A DNA stretch of 64,000 bases from Burkholderia sp. OK233 (lineage in GTDB: Bacteria; Pseudomonadota; Gammaproteobacteria; Burkholderiales; Burkholderiaceae): assembly GCF_900230185.1 (NCBI RefSeq), contig NZ_OCSR01000002.1, positions 3,472,001-3,536,000 of the forward strand, written 5' to 3'. Made by a program: the position numbers and the translations under genes. The notes under the pieces are model-generated. The model saw nothing but the letters and a program-made list of their open reading frames with translations, had not been told where the DNA came from and did not search any database. Numbering within the stretch: position 1 is the first letter of the stretch; each line of letters opens with the position of its first letter. Below are positions 35,603 to 43,751 of the stretch, piece by piece.

Positions 35603-36859
35603 TCAACCTTCTCCTACTGTGTCGCCTCTGAACACACCTGTTGGCGGCACTGTACTTTGCGCTCCCTGAACGCGGGAAACCCAAAGTACCCCGATCAACG
35701 CGACGGCGACCGCCACCCATCCAACGGTTCCATATCCCACGATTTGTCCCGTCGGCGAACTGCTGAGCATCAAGCCGCCGATCCACGCGCCGCACCCCGT
35801 GCCCAATGCCTGCAGCGCGCTGTTGGCGCTAAGAAAAGCACCCCGGCGGGAAGGCTCCGGTACGGTCGTCAGCAGTGCCTGCATTGGCACCATCCGCCCT
35901 GACATCAGCACCATGAAAAACGGGAAAAACATCACCAGCGCGTAGAACGGCAGATTTGGCAGATGGGTCACAAACAGAACGGGCAGAAACGACAGTACCG
36001 CCGCAATCCGGAATACGTGCCGCGTGCCGAACCGATCTGCAAGCCGGCCCACCCGGCGCGACGTGAAGAACGTTGCCGCGCCGCCTGCCATATACAACCA
36101 CGACAACTGCGCGGGCGCCACGCCATGATTGGCGACCAGCACCGGTGAGATAAAGGGAATCACCAGCATGTGCGCGACCAGCATCATGAAAGTCAGCGCA
36201 AACGCATTCATATGCCGTGGGTTGCTCAACAGCCGCCACAAATCAGGCAGCACCTCGCCGAGCGCCGGCTGGCGACGGTTCAGATGCTCCGCAAGCGATG
36301 GCACCAGTTGCCACCCCACAACCCAGACGGCCACGGACAACACCACCAGCAAATAAAACGGTGCCGCCCAGGTGAAGTGCGCGCCAAGCATCACGCCAGC
36401 CGGCACGCCGGCAATCGCGGCCAATGAAAAGGCGGTCATGATCGTGCCCGTCGCGGCGCCACGGCGCTGCACCGGGATCACGTCGCCGACAATCGCCATG
36501 ATCACCGAGCCCAACACGCCACCGGTAATGCCCGCAAACGCGCGCGCGGCAAGCAGAAGGGGAAAGCTGTCCGCCAATGCGCACGCCAGGTTCGACAGCG
36601 CGAACAGCGCATACATCGTCAGCAACAGACGACGCCGGTCGAAGCGGTCGATATAGGTCGCCGCGAATAACCCCGACAGCCCCGAACACCATGAATAGGC
36701 CGATACGGCTGTCGCAAACGCGGCCGGTGTGATACTGAACGAGTGCATGATCTGCGGCCCGAGCGGCATCATCACCATGAAGTCCATGATGATGGTGAAC
36801 TGCGTCAGCGCAAGCAGCCACAGCAAACGGCGCTCGTGCTTTGTGCTAATTGAATACAT
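35603..36859 (-). CDS. MFS transporter, possibly a siderophore exporter
   Basis: This 418-residue protein has 12 hydrophobic helices. Signature segments are TIIMDFMVMMPLGPQIMHSFSI, YIDRFDRRRLLLTMYALFALS, and the later TSRRVGRLADRFGTRHVFRI. It resembles the DHA1 group of drug or metabolite exporters. It lies 78 bp downstream of the siderophore-interacting reductase gene on the same strand, so a role in siderophore or metal traffic is possible, but only by context. Confidence 0.85.
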   Translation of the reverse strand: MYSISTKHERRLLWLLALTQFTIIMDFMVMMPLGPQIMHSFSITPAAFATAVSAYSWCSGLSGLFAATYIDRFDRRRLLLTMYALFALSNLACALADSFPLLLAARAFAGITGGVLGSVIMAIVGDVIPVQRRGAATGTIMTAFSLAAIAGVPAGVMLGAHFTWAAPFYLLVVLSVAVWVVGWQLVPSLAEHLNRRQPALGEVLPDLWRLLSNPRHMNAFALTFMMLVAHMLVIPFISPVLVANHGVAPAQLSWLYMAGGAATFFTSRRVGRLADRFGTRHVFRIAAVLSFLPVLFVTHLPNLPFYALVMFFPFFMVLMSGRMVPMQALLTTVPEPSRRGAFLSANSALQALGTGCGAWIGGLMLSSSPTGQIVGYGTVGWVAVAVALIGVLWVSRVQGAQSTVPPTGVFRGDTVGEG

Positions 36860-36936
36860 CGGTCAATTCCTTGTTTTTGTTCGACGCACGCCGCTTGCAG
36901 GGCTCGCGCAGTTCATTGCGCGCACGCTGCGGACAG

Positions 36937-37764
36937 TCAATCGTCGAGCGATTCATGCACCGCTTCGGCGCCCTGTTTCCAGTAGCTGGCCGCGCGAATG
37001 CGCGACTTGTCGACGCCACGTTCCGTGCACAAGTGGTAGCGCACCGCACGCATCGTCGCGGATTCCCCGGCGGCCCATACGTAGCCTTCACCGTCTTCGG
37101 GCAAGTAGATTTCGCGTACCGCTTGCAGCAAGGCCTCGCCGCGATAGTCCGATTCGCTGCGATGGCGCCAGACGATATGCAGTTCGGCCTGCGTTGCGAA
37201 TTCGATCTGTGCCGACGGATCGGCCACTTCGATCACCGCCGCGACGCGTGTGCCGGCAGGCAATTCTTCCAGGCGGCGAGCAATTGCCGGCAAGGCGGTG
37301 TCGTCGCCGATCAGCAGATGCCAGTCGAAGCCCGTCGGTATCACCAGCGAGCCGCGCGGGCCGCCGACGCCGAGGTACTGGCCCACCTGGGCTTGTGCCG
37401 CCCACGTTGCAGCCGGGCCGGCCTCGTGCATGGCGAACTCGATGTCCAGTTCGCGCGCTTCAGCGTCGAAGCGGCGCGGCGTGAAATCGCGGGCAATCGG
37501 CCGCGGCTGGCCGGCGGGAAACACGGGACCGTCAGGGCCGCTCTCCGGCAGCACGGGTTTGTCGGCGCCGGGTTCGGGGAAGAACACTTTGATGTGATCG
37601 TCGAACGAAGCGGAGACGAAGTCGTGCAGATCTTCACCCGTGAAGGTCACGCGAATCAGATGCGGGTTCAGCGCGTAGACCTCTTTGACCTGCACCAGGC
37701 GGAACTTCAGCGGATGCCGCACGCGATGGACTGCCAGATCGGCTCGGTTCTCATTTGTCAGCAT
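36937..37764 (-). CDS. Siderophore-interacting protein (YqjH/ViuB-like ferric-chelate reductase)
   Basis: I choose ATG 37764 (AGGAG upstream) rather than the longer frame, giving 275 residues. The FAD-binding domain carries NPHLIRVTFTGEDL, and the NAD(P)-like domain has GGPRGSLVIPTGFDWHLLIGDDTALPAIARRLEELP. The end has GEGYVWAAGESATMRAVRYHL. YqjH in E. coli reduces ferric siderophores in the cytoplasm. The gene lies directly downstream of the YqjI-like PadR repressor, reproducing the E. coli functional pairing. Confidence 0.93.
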   Translation of the reverse strand: MLTNENRADLAVHRVRHPLKFRLVQVKEVYALNPHLIRVTFTGEDLHDFVSASFDDHIKVFFPEPGADKPVLPESGPDGPVFPAGQPRPIARDFTPRRFDAEARELDIEFAMHEAGPAATWAAQAQVGQYLGVGGPRGSLVIPTGFDWHLLIGDDTALPAIARRLEELPAGTRVAAVIEVADPSAQIEFATQAELHIVWRHRSESDYRGEALLQAVREIYLPEDGEGYVWAAGESATMRAVRYHLCTERGVDKSRIRAASYWKQGAEAVHESLDD

Positions 37765-37846
37765 GAGGGTGCCACTCCTGTTGGTTTGATTGGCATTCGA
37801 AAGTGCGCATGGGCACCTTCGAACGCGGGTGTCGGATAGCGCGATC

Positions 37847-38818
37847 TCAAGCGGCCGGTTCGCTGCCTTGATCACCGCCTTGCTCGCTGCCGGGTTTGCC
37901 TTCGCCTTCGATTTCATTCGCCGCACGCATCAGGATTGCGGCGATGCGGCGCTGTTCGGCGGCTGGCACGTTGTCACGGCGCAGGAGCGCATGCTTCAGC
38001 GCGCGGCGTGCTTCGCTCAGTTCGGGCAGCCAGCCGCCTTCGCTGATGTCGGCGGGCTCCTCGCCGGCAAATGCGCGGCGCACAGAATCCATCTTGCGGG
38101 CGATATGCGACAGCTTGGCGAGCATCAATTCGACGCGGTCGCGGTTGGTGGCCAGGTACTCGCGGCCCGCCTCCGACAGCTCGTAACGCTTGCGATTGCC
38201 TTCGAGTTGCACGGTCACGTAACCGAGTTCTTCCAGATACGTGAGCGCCGGATAGACCATGCCCGGGCTCGGACTATAGAAGCCGTTCGAGCGCGTTTCG
38301 AGCGCCTTGATCAGCTCGTAGCCGTGGCTCGGCTGCGCGTCGATCATCGAGAGCAGCAGCAATTGCAGGTCGTCGGAGCTGAATTTGCGGCCGCGCGGAA
38401 AACCGTCGCCGTCGCCGCCGAAGCCGCCCGGGCCGCCGCCACCGAAGCGTCCGCCACGACCGCCGCCGCGATGGTCGTCATGGCGGCCGATTGCGTGCCA
38501 CAGTGCGTGAAGCGAGAAGCGGTCGTGGCCGTGGCGGCCGAAGTGGTGACCGTGACCGAAGCCGTCGCGGTCGCCGTGCTCATTGCGTTCGCCGTGGCGG
38601 CCATGGCCGCGCTCGTCGCCATGAAACTCGTGCCAGTCTCCGCGGCCGTCATGACGGCGTTCGAAGTCTTCGCCGCGTTGTTCGCCGACGCGCTCGCCGC
38701 GGAGTTCGTAATGACGGGCGAACACATGCCAAAGCGCATGCAGTGACGGGCGGTCATGCCCTGCGAAGAAACCTTCGTCCGCGGCACGCGAACGGGAAAA
38801 ACGATGGTGATGACGCAT
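37847..38818 (-). CDS. YqjI-like PadR-family metal-responsive regulator with His/Gly-rich N-terminus
   Basis: Start ATG 38818 has GGAG 8 bp upstream; the product is 323 residues. Residues 1-145 are very rich in His, Gly, Arg and Asp. They contain an internal duplication: HDRPSLHALWHVFARH (from residue 21) and HDRFSLHALWHAIGRH (from residue 98). A PadR winged helix follows from residue 146 (LQLLLLSMIDAQPSHGYELI, SPSPGMVYPALTYLEELGYV) with a helical dimerisation tail. E. coli YqjI uses a His-rich extension to sense nickel and represses itself and yqjH. The same logic is likely here. A palindrome lies 38 bp upstream. Confidence 0.9.
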   Translation of the reverse strand: MRHHHRFSRSRAADEGFFAGHDRPSLHALWHVFARHYELRGERVGEQRGEDFERRHDGRGDWHEFHGDERGHGRHGERNEHGDRDGFGHGHHFGRHGHDRFSLHALWHAIGRHDDHRGGGRGGRFGGGGPGGFGGDGDGFPRGRKFSSDDLQLLLLSMIDAQPSHGYELIKALETRSNGFYSPSPGMVYPALTYLEELGYVTVQLEGNRKRYELSEAGREYLATNRDRVELMLAKLSHIARKMDSVRRAFAGEEPADISEGGWLPELSEARRALKHALLRRDNVPAAEQRRIAAILMRAANEIEGEGKPGSEQGGDQGSEPAA

Positions 38819-38855
38819 GTTGGGTACTCCAATTTGTGTCTTAAGATGTGTCGTA

Positions 38856-38867
38856 AGATATATATCT
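38856..38867. promoter_or_regulatory. Candidate YqjI/PadR operator
   Basis: AGATATATATCT is a perfect 12-bp palindrome 38 bp upstream of the PadR gene start, flanked by related AAGAT half-sites (TTAAGATGTG, GAAGATAG). PadR/YqjI operators are AT-rich dyads overlapping the promoter, so this is a sensible autoregulatory site. Assignment is inference. Confidence 0.55.
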
Positions 38868-38909
38868 GAAGATAGTTTGTCAAACTCATTTTTTTGCACC
38901 TATCGGCGC

Positions 38910-38969
38910 ACAACAAAGTGTGCGGGAACGCAAAAATTGCGTTTCGGAGACAACAAAGTATGCGGGAAC
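38910..38969. repeat. Direct repeat pair with small hairpin upstream of the PadR gene
   Basis: A 20-bp sequence beginning ACAACAAAGTGTGCGGGAAC (38910-38929) recurs at 38950-38969 with one mismatch, 40 bp apart. Between them, AACGCAA (38927-38933) pairs with TTGCGTT (38937-38943) around an AAA loop. The element marks the edge where ordinary genes give way to island DNA. Role unknown. Confidence 0.6.
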
Positions 38970-39215
38970 CGCGAAATTCGGTGTGCGGTGCACAATTTTT
39001 CGCTAGCTTTGCTATCGAAAGGTGATTTTGATAGCGTTGAAGTGCGCAGCAATGACACGTAGATTGAGCGCACCGCAGAGCACGGACGCGCATCTTCGCT
39101 GTTTCAAAATATGGGGGCGCATCAGTGTGAAGTGGACACCATCGTCGCCGCCATCGTCACGTCGGTTCAAGATGGGATGACCGGGTGCTTACGCTTAACG
39201 TGCTAACTGCTGAAG
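38970..39215. other. AT-rich gap at the island boundary
   Basis: No gene with a credible start is present. Composition drops in GC compared with the left flank. The stretch ends in the IS21 transposase remnant. I see no complete insertion-sequence terminus. Confidence 0.4.
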
Positions 39216-39831
39216 TGATGCGGGTGGCTGCCCGCGCGAACACCGCTCCGACAGTCTGTCGGCGGCATTCAGGAATCAGCAGGAGGAGGAAGACTTCACG
39301 GTCCGGTATGCGGCGTTGCTCGACCATTACGGAATGGAAGGCACGCGTAACAACCGGGGCCTGGGCAACGAGTATGGCAGCGTTGAATCATCGCATCGCT
39401 ACCTGAAGGACCAGATCGATCGGGCTCTTGAGTTGCGCGGTCATCGCGACTTCGTCGACCGGGCGGCCTACGACGAGTTTGTGCGCGGCGTCGTGATGCG
39501 TCGAAACCGGCGCAATGCCCCAGCGTTCCAGGTCGAGCGCGAATACCTGTTGGATCTTCCAGAGCACCGCACCACGGACTTCGTCGAGGAAGAGGCACGC
39601 GTGACCCGCTGCGGCACCTTCACCGTGCGCGGCGTCCTGTACAGCGCGCCGTCGCGACTGATCAGCCATCGGCTGAAGGTACGCGTCTACAGCGACCGGC
39701 TCGATTGCTATCTGTCCGGCGCACTCGTGCACAGCACCGCGAGAACCACCAGCACAAGCAAAGGACGCGGTCGGCCAATTGACTACCGCCACTTCATCGA
39801 CTCGCTCACATGCAATCGACGGGGTGGGTAA
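39216..39831 (+). pseudogene. istA: IS21-family transposase IstA, C-terminal fragment
   Basis: The frame reads GGCPREHRSDSLSAAFRN, then FTVRYAALLDHYGMEGTRNN, GNEYGSVESSHRYLKDQIDR and FTVRGVLYSAPSRLISHRLKV, all IstA-like. It is truncated at the left, with an in-frame stop just before about 39215. At the right it diverges after PIDYRHFIDSL. A full IstA is about 500 residues and is followed by istB, which is absent. This is a dead insertion-sequence remnant. Confidence 0.85.
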
Positions 39832-39963
39832 AACCAGCGCATCGAATTCTTCGCGGCAAACGGCCTGCTCGACGAGCGCGGTGAAAGTTGAAGGATCGTC
39901 GGAGAACCAATGGAACTCGGGCTGTAGCACGGCGAGGAGCATGGGAATCTCCAGGGCCGCCAT
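39832..39963 (-). pseudogene. N-terminal fragment of an unknown gene cut by the IS21 remnant
   Basis: Reading leftward from ATG 39963, about 44 codons look protein-like (MAALEIPMLLAVLQPEFHWF, then DDPSTFTALVEQAVCREEFD). Beyond 39832 the frame only shadows the transposase. It starts 12 bp after the XRE gene stop on the same strand, so it was probably the second gene of an XRE-controlled pair. Family not recognised. Confidence 0.5.
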
Positions 39964-39974
39964 ACCGGGCGACG

Positions 39975-40271
39975 CTAGCCGCTTACGATGTCGTACTTCT
40001 CAAGTCCGGCAATCTCAGAGCGAACAACGTGGCCCAGCTCACGAACTTCTTGCGGCGTCAGGCCAACTGCGTACGCATAGTAGAGAACACTGAGGGGATG
40101 AACGCCTATGGCTCGCGAGATTTCGTCGAGCTTGTCTAGCGTAGGCGTCTGCTTTCCAAGCTCGAGCGCACTTAGATATGTCCTGCTGGATACGCCGAGA
40201 CCGTCTTGAGAAACGCCGCGCATTTTGCGAGCAGCTCTCAATCCGCGTGCCAAGCCAAGACGAATCGACAT
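39975..40271 (-). CDS. XRE-family helix-turn-helix regulator
   Basis: This 98-residue protein is a Cro/CI-type helix-turn-helix: LARGLRAARKMRGVSQDGLG, SSRTYLSALELGKQTPTLDKL, ISRAIGVHPLSVLYYAYAVG. Small XRE proteins of this size often repress a following toxin or partner gene. Here the following gene is cut after about 44 codons, so the regulator is an orphan. A promoter-like TACAATTGATAATG lies 60 to 75 bp upstream on the opposite strand's side. Confidence 0.85.
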   Translation of the reverse strand: MSIRLGLARGLRAARKMRGVSQDGLGVSSRTYLSALELGKQTPTLDKLDEISRAIGVHPLSVLYYAYAVGLTPQEVRELGHVVRSEIAGLEKYDIVSG

Positions 40272-40356
40272 CAGTCATGTGGGTAAATTTTGAAGATGTC
40301 ACTGTCGTCGGACGCACACGATTGCGCTACAATTGATAATGTGCAAAATGTAACAG

Positions 40357-40890
40357 ATGACCCCTTGCGGACCATACATCACCCGAACCACAGGGCTGGA
40401 TCTCGCAAGCCCCTGCGCTTTGGGCCGTGACGCCGATGACTTCAGCCCATTGATTTTTCTCGAAAAGATGCTGTTTACAAAATCTCCTTGGGAGACACCG
40501 TATCGGATCAGACATGACCCGTTTAACCGTTGGCGCCTCGCCGGCATCAATCACGTAGCCACGACGTTCCTGATTCGGGCTGCTGAGGCGCGCCCCGATG
40601 ATCCTGACGGCTATTCCTTTATCGTCGCGGATCCATCAATTCTTGTTTCGGTTCTCGAGGGATACGGAGACGCCAAGCCTCGTTTGTTGGCGATCGATTG
40701 GGAAACGTTGGTTCCTGTTTCGAGCGTGTGGTCGTACACGCATGCTGAAGATGGCCGGAATTATCTTGCCTATCGGGATGCACACGGTCGTCTGCGAGCC
40801 TGCGAACCTCAGCAACCCGATCCTGTTGAAGCTCGTAGCAAGATGCTTGTTTGGGCGCATGCAGATTCGGACGCGGCGTGCCTGTCTTGA
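40357..40890 (+). CDS. Hypothetical protein
   Basis: A 177-residue soluble open frame divergent from the XRE gene. The central part looks like a folded protein (NHVATTFLIRAAEARPDDPDGY, then PRLLAIDWETLVPVSSVWSY and GRNYLAYRDAHGRLRACEP). The ribosome-binding site is weak and the true start may be internal. I do not recognise the family. Confidence 0.5.
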   Translation: MTPCGPYITRTTGLDLASPCALGRDADDFSPLIFLEKMLFTKSPWETPYRIRHDPFNRWRLAGINHVATTFLIRAAEARPDDPDGYSFIVADPSILVSVLEGYGDAKPRLLAIDWETLVPVSSVWSYTHAEDGRNYLAYRDAHGRLRACEPQQPDPVEARSKMLVWAHADSDAACLS

Positions 40891-41076
40891 CTCAAAACTT
40901 ATGGATAAGCGTAGACGGCCAAACTTCCAGATATCTCTGTACGAATATCTGCTTATGTGATGTCGGGCGGCGGGGCGTTCCTTTACCGGACTGTCTGCGC
41001 CGTCTCCAAGCGCGAATCGGCGCACCGATGCGGTTCGGTACCGACTACACGACTCGGTACATCGGCTAACAAGAAC

Positions 41077-41739
41077 ATGTTGAACCCCACTGAAATCGTG
41101 CAGTTCCTGATGGACTTCGCGCCACGATCGCAGCCGCTTGGTCTGCGCTACTTCGCGGCACTTGGAATTGACGCGCAGCAGGTGAGCGAACTCGTGCAAC
41201 AGGGATGGTTGCGACGGTTGTCCGAGGATGCTTATCTGCTTCGCGGCGACCAGCCGGGCGTCGATGGAACGATTGCCTATTTGCGGGCGTTTATCCCAAA
41301 TCTCCATGTAGGGGGGCGAACGGCGCTAGAGTGGCATCGGATGGTGCATCATCTTCGTTTCCACGACCGGATTGATTTATGGGGGCGCGGCTATTGCAGC
41401 ATTCCCTCCTGGGCGGTGGACAGGCTTGCCTGTTCCTACTATTCCCACCCCTTGTTCGACACGCAGATGGACGAAGGCTACGGGTTGAAGCCGCTTGCGT
41501 GGCGCCATCCACAGGTGCTGGTTTCGGTTCCGGAACGCGCAATTCTCGAATACGTCAGTGTCTCACTGGAACTGGTCCTGATAGAAGACGTGCGAGACCT
41601 CATCGGCAGCCTGAGGAACATTCGGCTGAACGTTCTGCAGGAGCTGGTCGATTGCTGTCCCCGCAGGGACGTAGTGTGGGGGCTGAAGTTTCTCGCGGAG
41701 GATGAGGGCGTGGATTGGGCTCAGCAGTTGCGCGCCTGA
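41077..41739 (+). CDS. AbiEi-like antitoxin/regulator without AbiEii partner
   Basis: I choose ATG 41077 in a frame open from 40957; it gives 220 residues. The N-terminal winged helix is MLNPTEIVQFLMDFAPRSQP, then LGLRYFAALGIDAQQVSELV and GWLRRLSEDAYLLRGDQPG. The later part has YLRAFIPNLHVGGRTALEWH and VSVPERAILEYV. This is the AbiEi antitoxin layout of type IV toxin-antitoxin systems. The expected AbiEii nucleotidyltransferase toxin does not follow; an Xre/ParS-type gene does. It is therefore an orphan antitoxin or a stand-alone repressor. Confidence 0.75.
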   Translation: MLNPTEIVQFLMDFAPRSQPLGLRYFAALGIDAQQVSELVQQGWLRRLSEDAYLLRGDQPGVDGTIAYLRAFIPNLHVGGRTALEWHRMVHHLRFHDRIDLWGRGYCSIPSWAVDRLACSYYSHPLFDTQMDEGYGLKPLAWRHPQVLVSVPERAILEYVSVSLELVLIEDVRDLIGSLRNIRLNVLQELVDCCPRRDVVWGLKFLAEDEGVDWAQQLRA

Positions 41740-41786
41740 AAAGACCTTGGTGTGACGACGCTGATTCCCTCACAGAGCTGACGTAA

Positions 41787-42206
41787 ATGATCGGCTCTTC
41801 CATTCCTGAGAACTCGTCTGAGGCGGACCTAAGCCGCTTGGCTCAGATGGTCATGTCGTTGTTCGATCACTGGAATCTGTCCAGCGAAGATCAGGCATTC
41901 CTGCTTGGCTTGGCGCTAGGAAACCGGGCTGCCCTGGGCCGCTATCGGGAAGGCGCCCGTATCGGTACGACGCGAGAGGAGTACGAACGTGTCGGGCATC
42001 TTCTCGGCATTCACAGGAGCCTTCGTCTGCTGTTCCCGCGCAACCGGGACGTGGCGTACGGCTGGATGAAGATGCGCAATCGCGCCTTCGGCGGTATGAC
42101 GCCTGTTGATGCGATCAAGGAGTACGGGTTCGCCGGATTGCTGATGGTGCGCGCATATCTGGATCGCGTTGAGAAACAGCGAATTGGCGCAATCAATAAA
42201 AATTAA
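41787..42206 (+). CDS. Xre/MbcA/ParS-type antitoxin without RES toxin
   Basis: This 139-residue protein has an N-terminal helical region and the C-terminal toxin-binding segment of Xre/MbcA/ParS antitoxins (RNRAFGGMTPVDAIKEYGFA, then GLLMVRAYLDRV). Genuine members are followed by a RES-domain NAD-degrading toxin. The downstream frame shows no RES motifs. It is 47 bp after the AbiEi-like gene and may share its transcript. Confidence 0.8.
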   Translation: MIGSSIPENSSEADLSRLAQMVMSLFDHWNLSSEDQAFLLGLALGNRAALGRYREGARIGTTREEYERVGHLLGIHRSLRLLFPRNRDVAYGWMKMRNRAFGGMTPVDAIKEYGFAGLLMVRAYLDRVEKQRIGAINKN

Positions 42207-42529
42207 TTGAGGCCAGGTCCTGTCAGAGTCCGGTTTCTGACGCTGGACGAGGGGCTGTCTGGCGTCCTTCAAGACATCGACATCGTGTGCCCGCGGCTCA
42301 CTGCTACCGGCGGCTTGGCGATGCAGATCCGTTACAGCCCGGCGCTCTTTCCTGCGCTTTCTGATCCTCAGGGAAGGCGGGGGCAACCGCGAAGTAACGC
42401 GACGTACGCGCGGAACCCGGGCGAGGGCGGTTTTTTCGCGCCCGCGAAAATTCTCTGCGAGCTATCCAAGATCTGCCGTCACTGCCCAGCTAGACGGGGA
42501 GTGATGACTGGCAGATGTGATCATTTTGT
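42207..42529. other. Gap with one copy of an 18-bp dyad repeat
   Basis: A rightward frame from 42207 has about 60 protein-like codons (VRVRFLTLDEGLSGVLQDID) but no good start and a degenerate end, so I treat it as a relic of uncertain origin. The repeat TCGCGCCCGCGAAAATTC lies at 42436-42453. Confidence 0.4.
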
Positions 42530-43319
42530 CTACTCGGCAGCCTGTGGGTCCAGAAGCCCAAGTCGAGACAGCGCCCGCGACCAGATGTAATCGAGCAATA
42601 GTACGAGGTCGGGGCCCGAGATGCTGTTGTGGGGCGTTCGGACCATGATTTCATCCTGGCCGCGCAGTTCGTGAACGGTTGTCTCCGGGGCCACCTGAAA
42701 CTCGATAGTGGTAAGCACTTCGAGGCCGGTATCTTGTCCAACGTCGAAATGTTTGGCGGCAGTGGCAAGTTGAAAGCACACATTCATCCACGGGCTGTTG
42801 TCGCACAGGAACGTACCAAAGTCTTTCTTCCCCTGAATGATGCGTCCCGCGAATTCGTGCAGGCGATTGAGAGCACCCGCCTCGCGGAGTGCCTCATAGA
42901 CCCAATCTTTCATTTGCCACGCGGTGGTGACCGCGTTCATGACCGCGTACGCACGCTGCTCCAGGTCGTCGGGGGGATTATTGTGGAGCTCCAGCGCTTC
43001 GAAGTTTAGTTTTCTGTAGAGATCGGCGGGAGTCTGAAGCGAGAATGTTCGACGGTTTGGCGCGGCCATAGAGTCTCCTATCAATGGGAATACTAACGAT
43101 ATAGAACGGTTCTGATCCCTCGCTCGACCCTAGGCGTTATCCAAGGCGAGGGGGAAGTTTTACGGTCAGGTGAAGCCCAGTGACGAATTCCGTCCGGTCC
43201 GTTGGCGAAGTGACCTATTCATTGCGTTTCGTCACCACAATCGTGTCTTGCCCTGTGTTTCTGGAGCATAGGCGGTGACCAGCTATTGTGACGTACGATT
43301 CTCGCGCCCGCGAAAATTC
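42436..43319. repeat. 18-bp direct repeats flanking the 42530-43069 gene
   Basis: TCGCGCCCGCGAAAATTC occurs at 42436-42453 and again, identical, at 43302-43319. Each copy contains the short dyad CGCG-CC-CGCG, extended in the first copy to TTTTCGCG/CGCGAAAA. The pair brackets one leftward gene. This is what a duplicated target or recombination site around a small cassette would look like, or a shared regulatory motif. Confidence 0.6.
42530..43069 (-). CDS. Hypothetical protein, HEPN-like helical pattern
   Basis: ATG 43069 follows AGGAG by 5 bp; the product is 179 residues. The N-terminal half is helical (TPADLYRKLNFEALELHNNP, NAVTTAWQMKDWVYEALREA), followed by VCFQLATAAKHFD and a C-terminal strand/helix part. 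A second protein in the window (60707-61168) has the same succession of motifs, suggesting one family. These resemble small HEPN-like proteins of defence islands, but no catalytic RxxxxH is visible here. Confidence 0.65.
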   Translation of the reverse strand: MAAPNRRTFSLQTPADLYRKLNFEALELHNNPPDDLEQRAYAVMNAVTTAWQMKDWVYEALREAGALNRLHEFAGRIIQGKKDFGTFLCDNSPWMNVCFQLATAAKHFDVGQDTGLEVLTTIEFQVAPETTVHELRGQDEIMVRTPHNSISGPDLVLLLDYIWSRALSRLGLLDPQAAE

Positions 43320-43386
43320 CTTCGCGAACTGGCGACCCCGGCGGCTAAACTGGCAGCCACGAAATGCCGTTCAGAGGAGCGGGTAC
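43070..43386. other. Gap holding the second 18-bp repeat copy
   Basis: No credible gene. The region contains the promoter side of the leftward 42530-43069 gene and the repeat copy at 43302-43319, just upstream of the ParD-like gene. Confidence 0.4.
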
Positions 43387-43638
43387 ATGGGCATTGAGAA
43401 GACCGGAACAGATTCAATGACTAGCATCGCCAGCACCATCGGCCGTCGCATGCGTAGAGGGTATGCAACGCACTACTCCCGGCATGCCTCGCTGTCGCTG
43501 GCCGAAGCGCTGCGCGACGCTGCGCAGGTTGGCATTGCGGATGTGAGGGCCGGAAGAGTTCAGGGTTTTGGTTCACCCTTTGAACTGGACCAACACTTTG
43601 ACGCAATCGCGGAGAGCGCAATCGCATCCGTCCGATGA
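43387..43638 (+). CDS. Small ParD-like antitoxin candidate
   Basis: From ATG 43387 (AGAGGAG upstream) the product is 83 residues; ATG 43417 is an alternative that is conserved in a partial duplicate further right. The C-terminal part SLSLAEALRDAAQVGIADVR plus AGRVQGFGSPFELDQHFDAI has the helix and acidic tail typical of ParD/CC2985 antitoxins. No ParE/RelE toxin follows. Antitoxin identity is a guess from composition and layout. Confidence 0.4.
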   Translation: MGIEKTGTDSMTSIASTIGRRMRRGYATHYSRHASLSLAEALRDAAQVGIADVRAGRVQGFGSPFELDQHFDAIAESAIASVR

Positions 43639-43751
43639 GTCCAAGGCTGTAACTAGAATGGGGTGTCACTGTCAGGTGATGGACGAGGTAGTATCGATGC
43701 GCCGGTGGCTCGCCGGGTGAGCTGCCGGAACCTGTTTATGCGCGATCCACA

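Noticed and set aside
38500..38746. Ala/Val-rich plus-strand frame opposite the His-rich PadR gene
   Set aside because: It is the antisense shadow of the GC-rich His/Gly/Arg codons. The PadR frame has the family domain and ribosome-binding site.
42207..42590. RES-domain toxin after the Xre/MbcA/ParS antitoxin
   Set aside because: The downstream frame lacks the conserved Arg, Glu and Ser motifs of RES proteins and has no good start codon.
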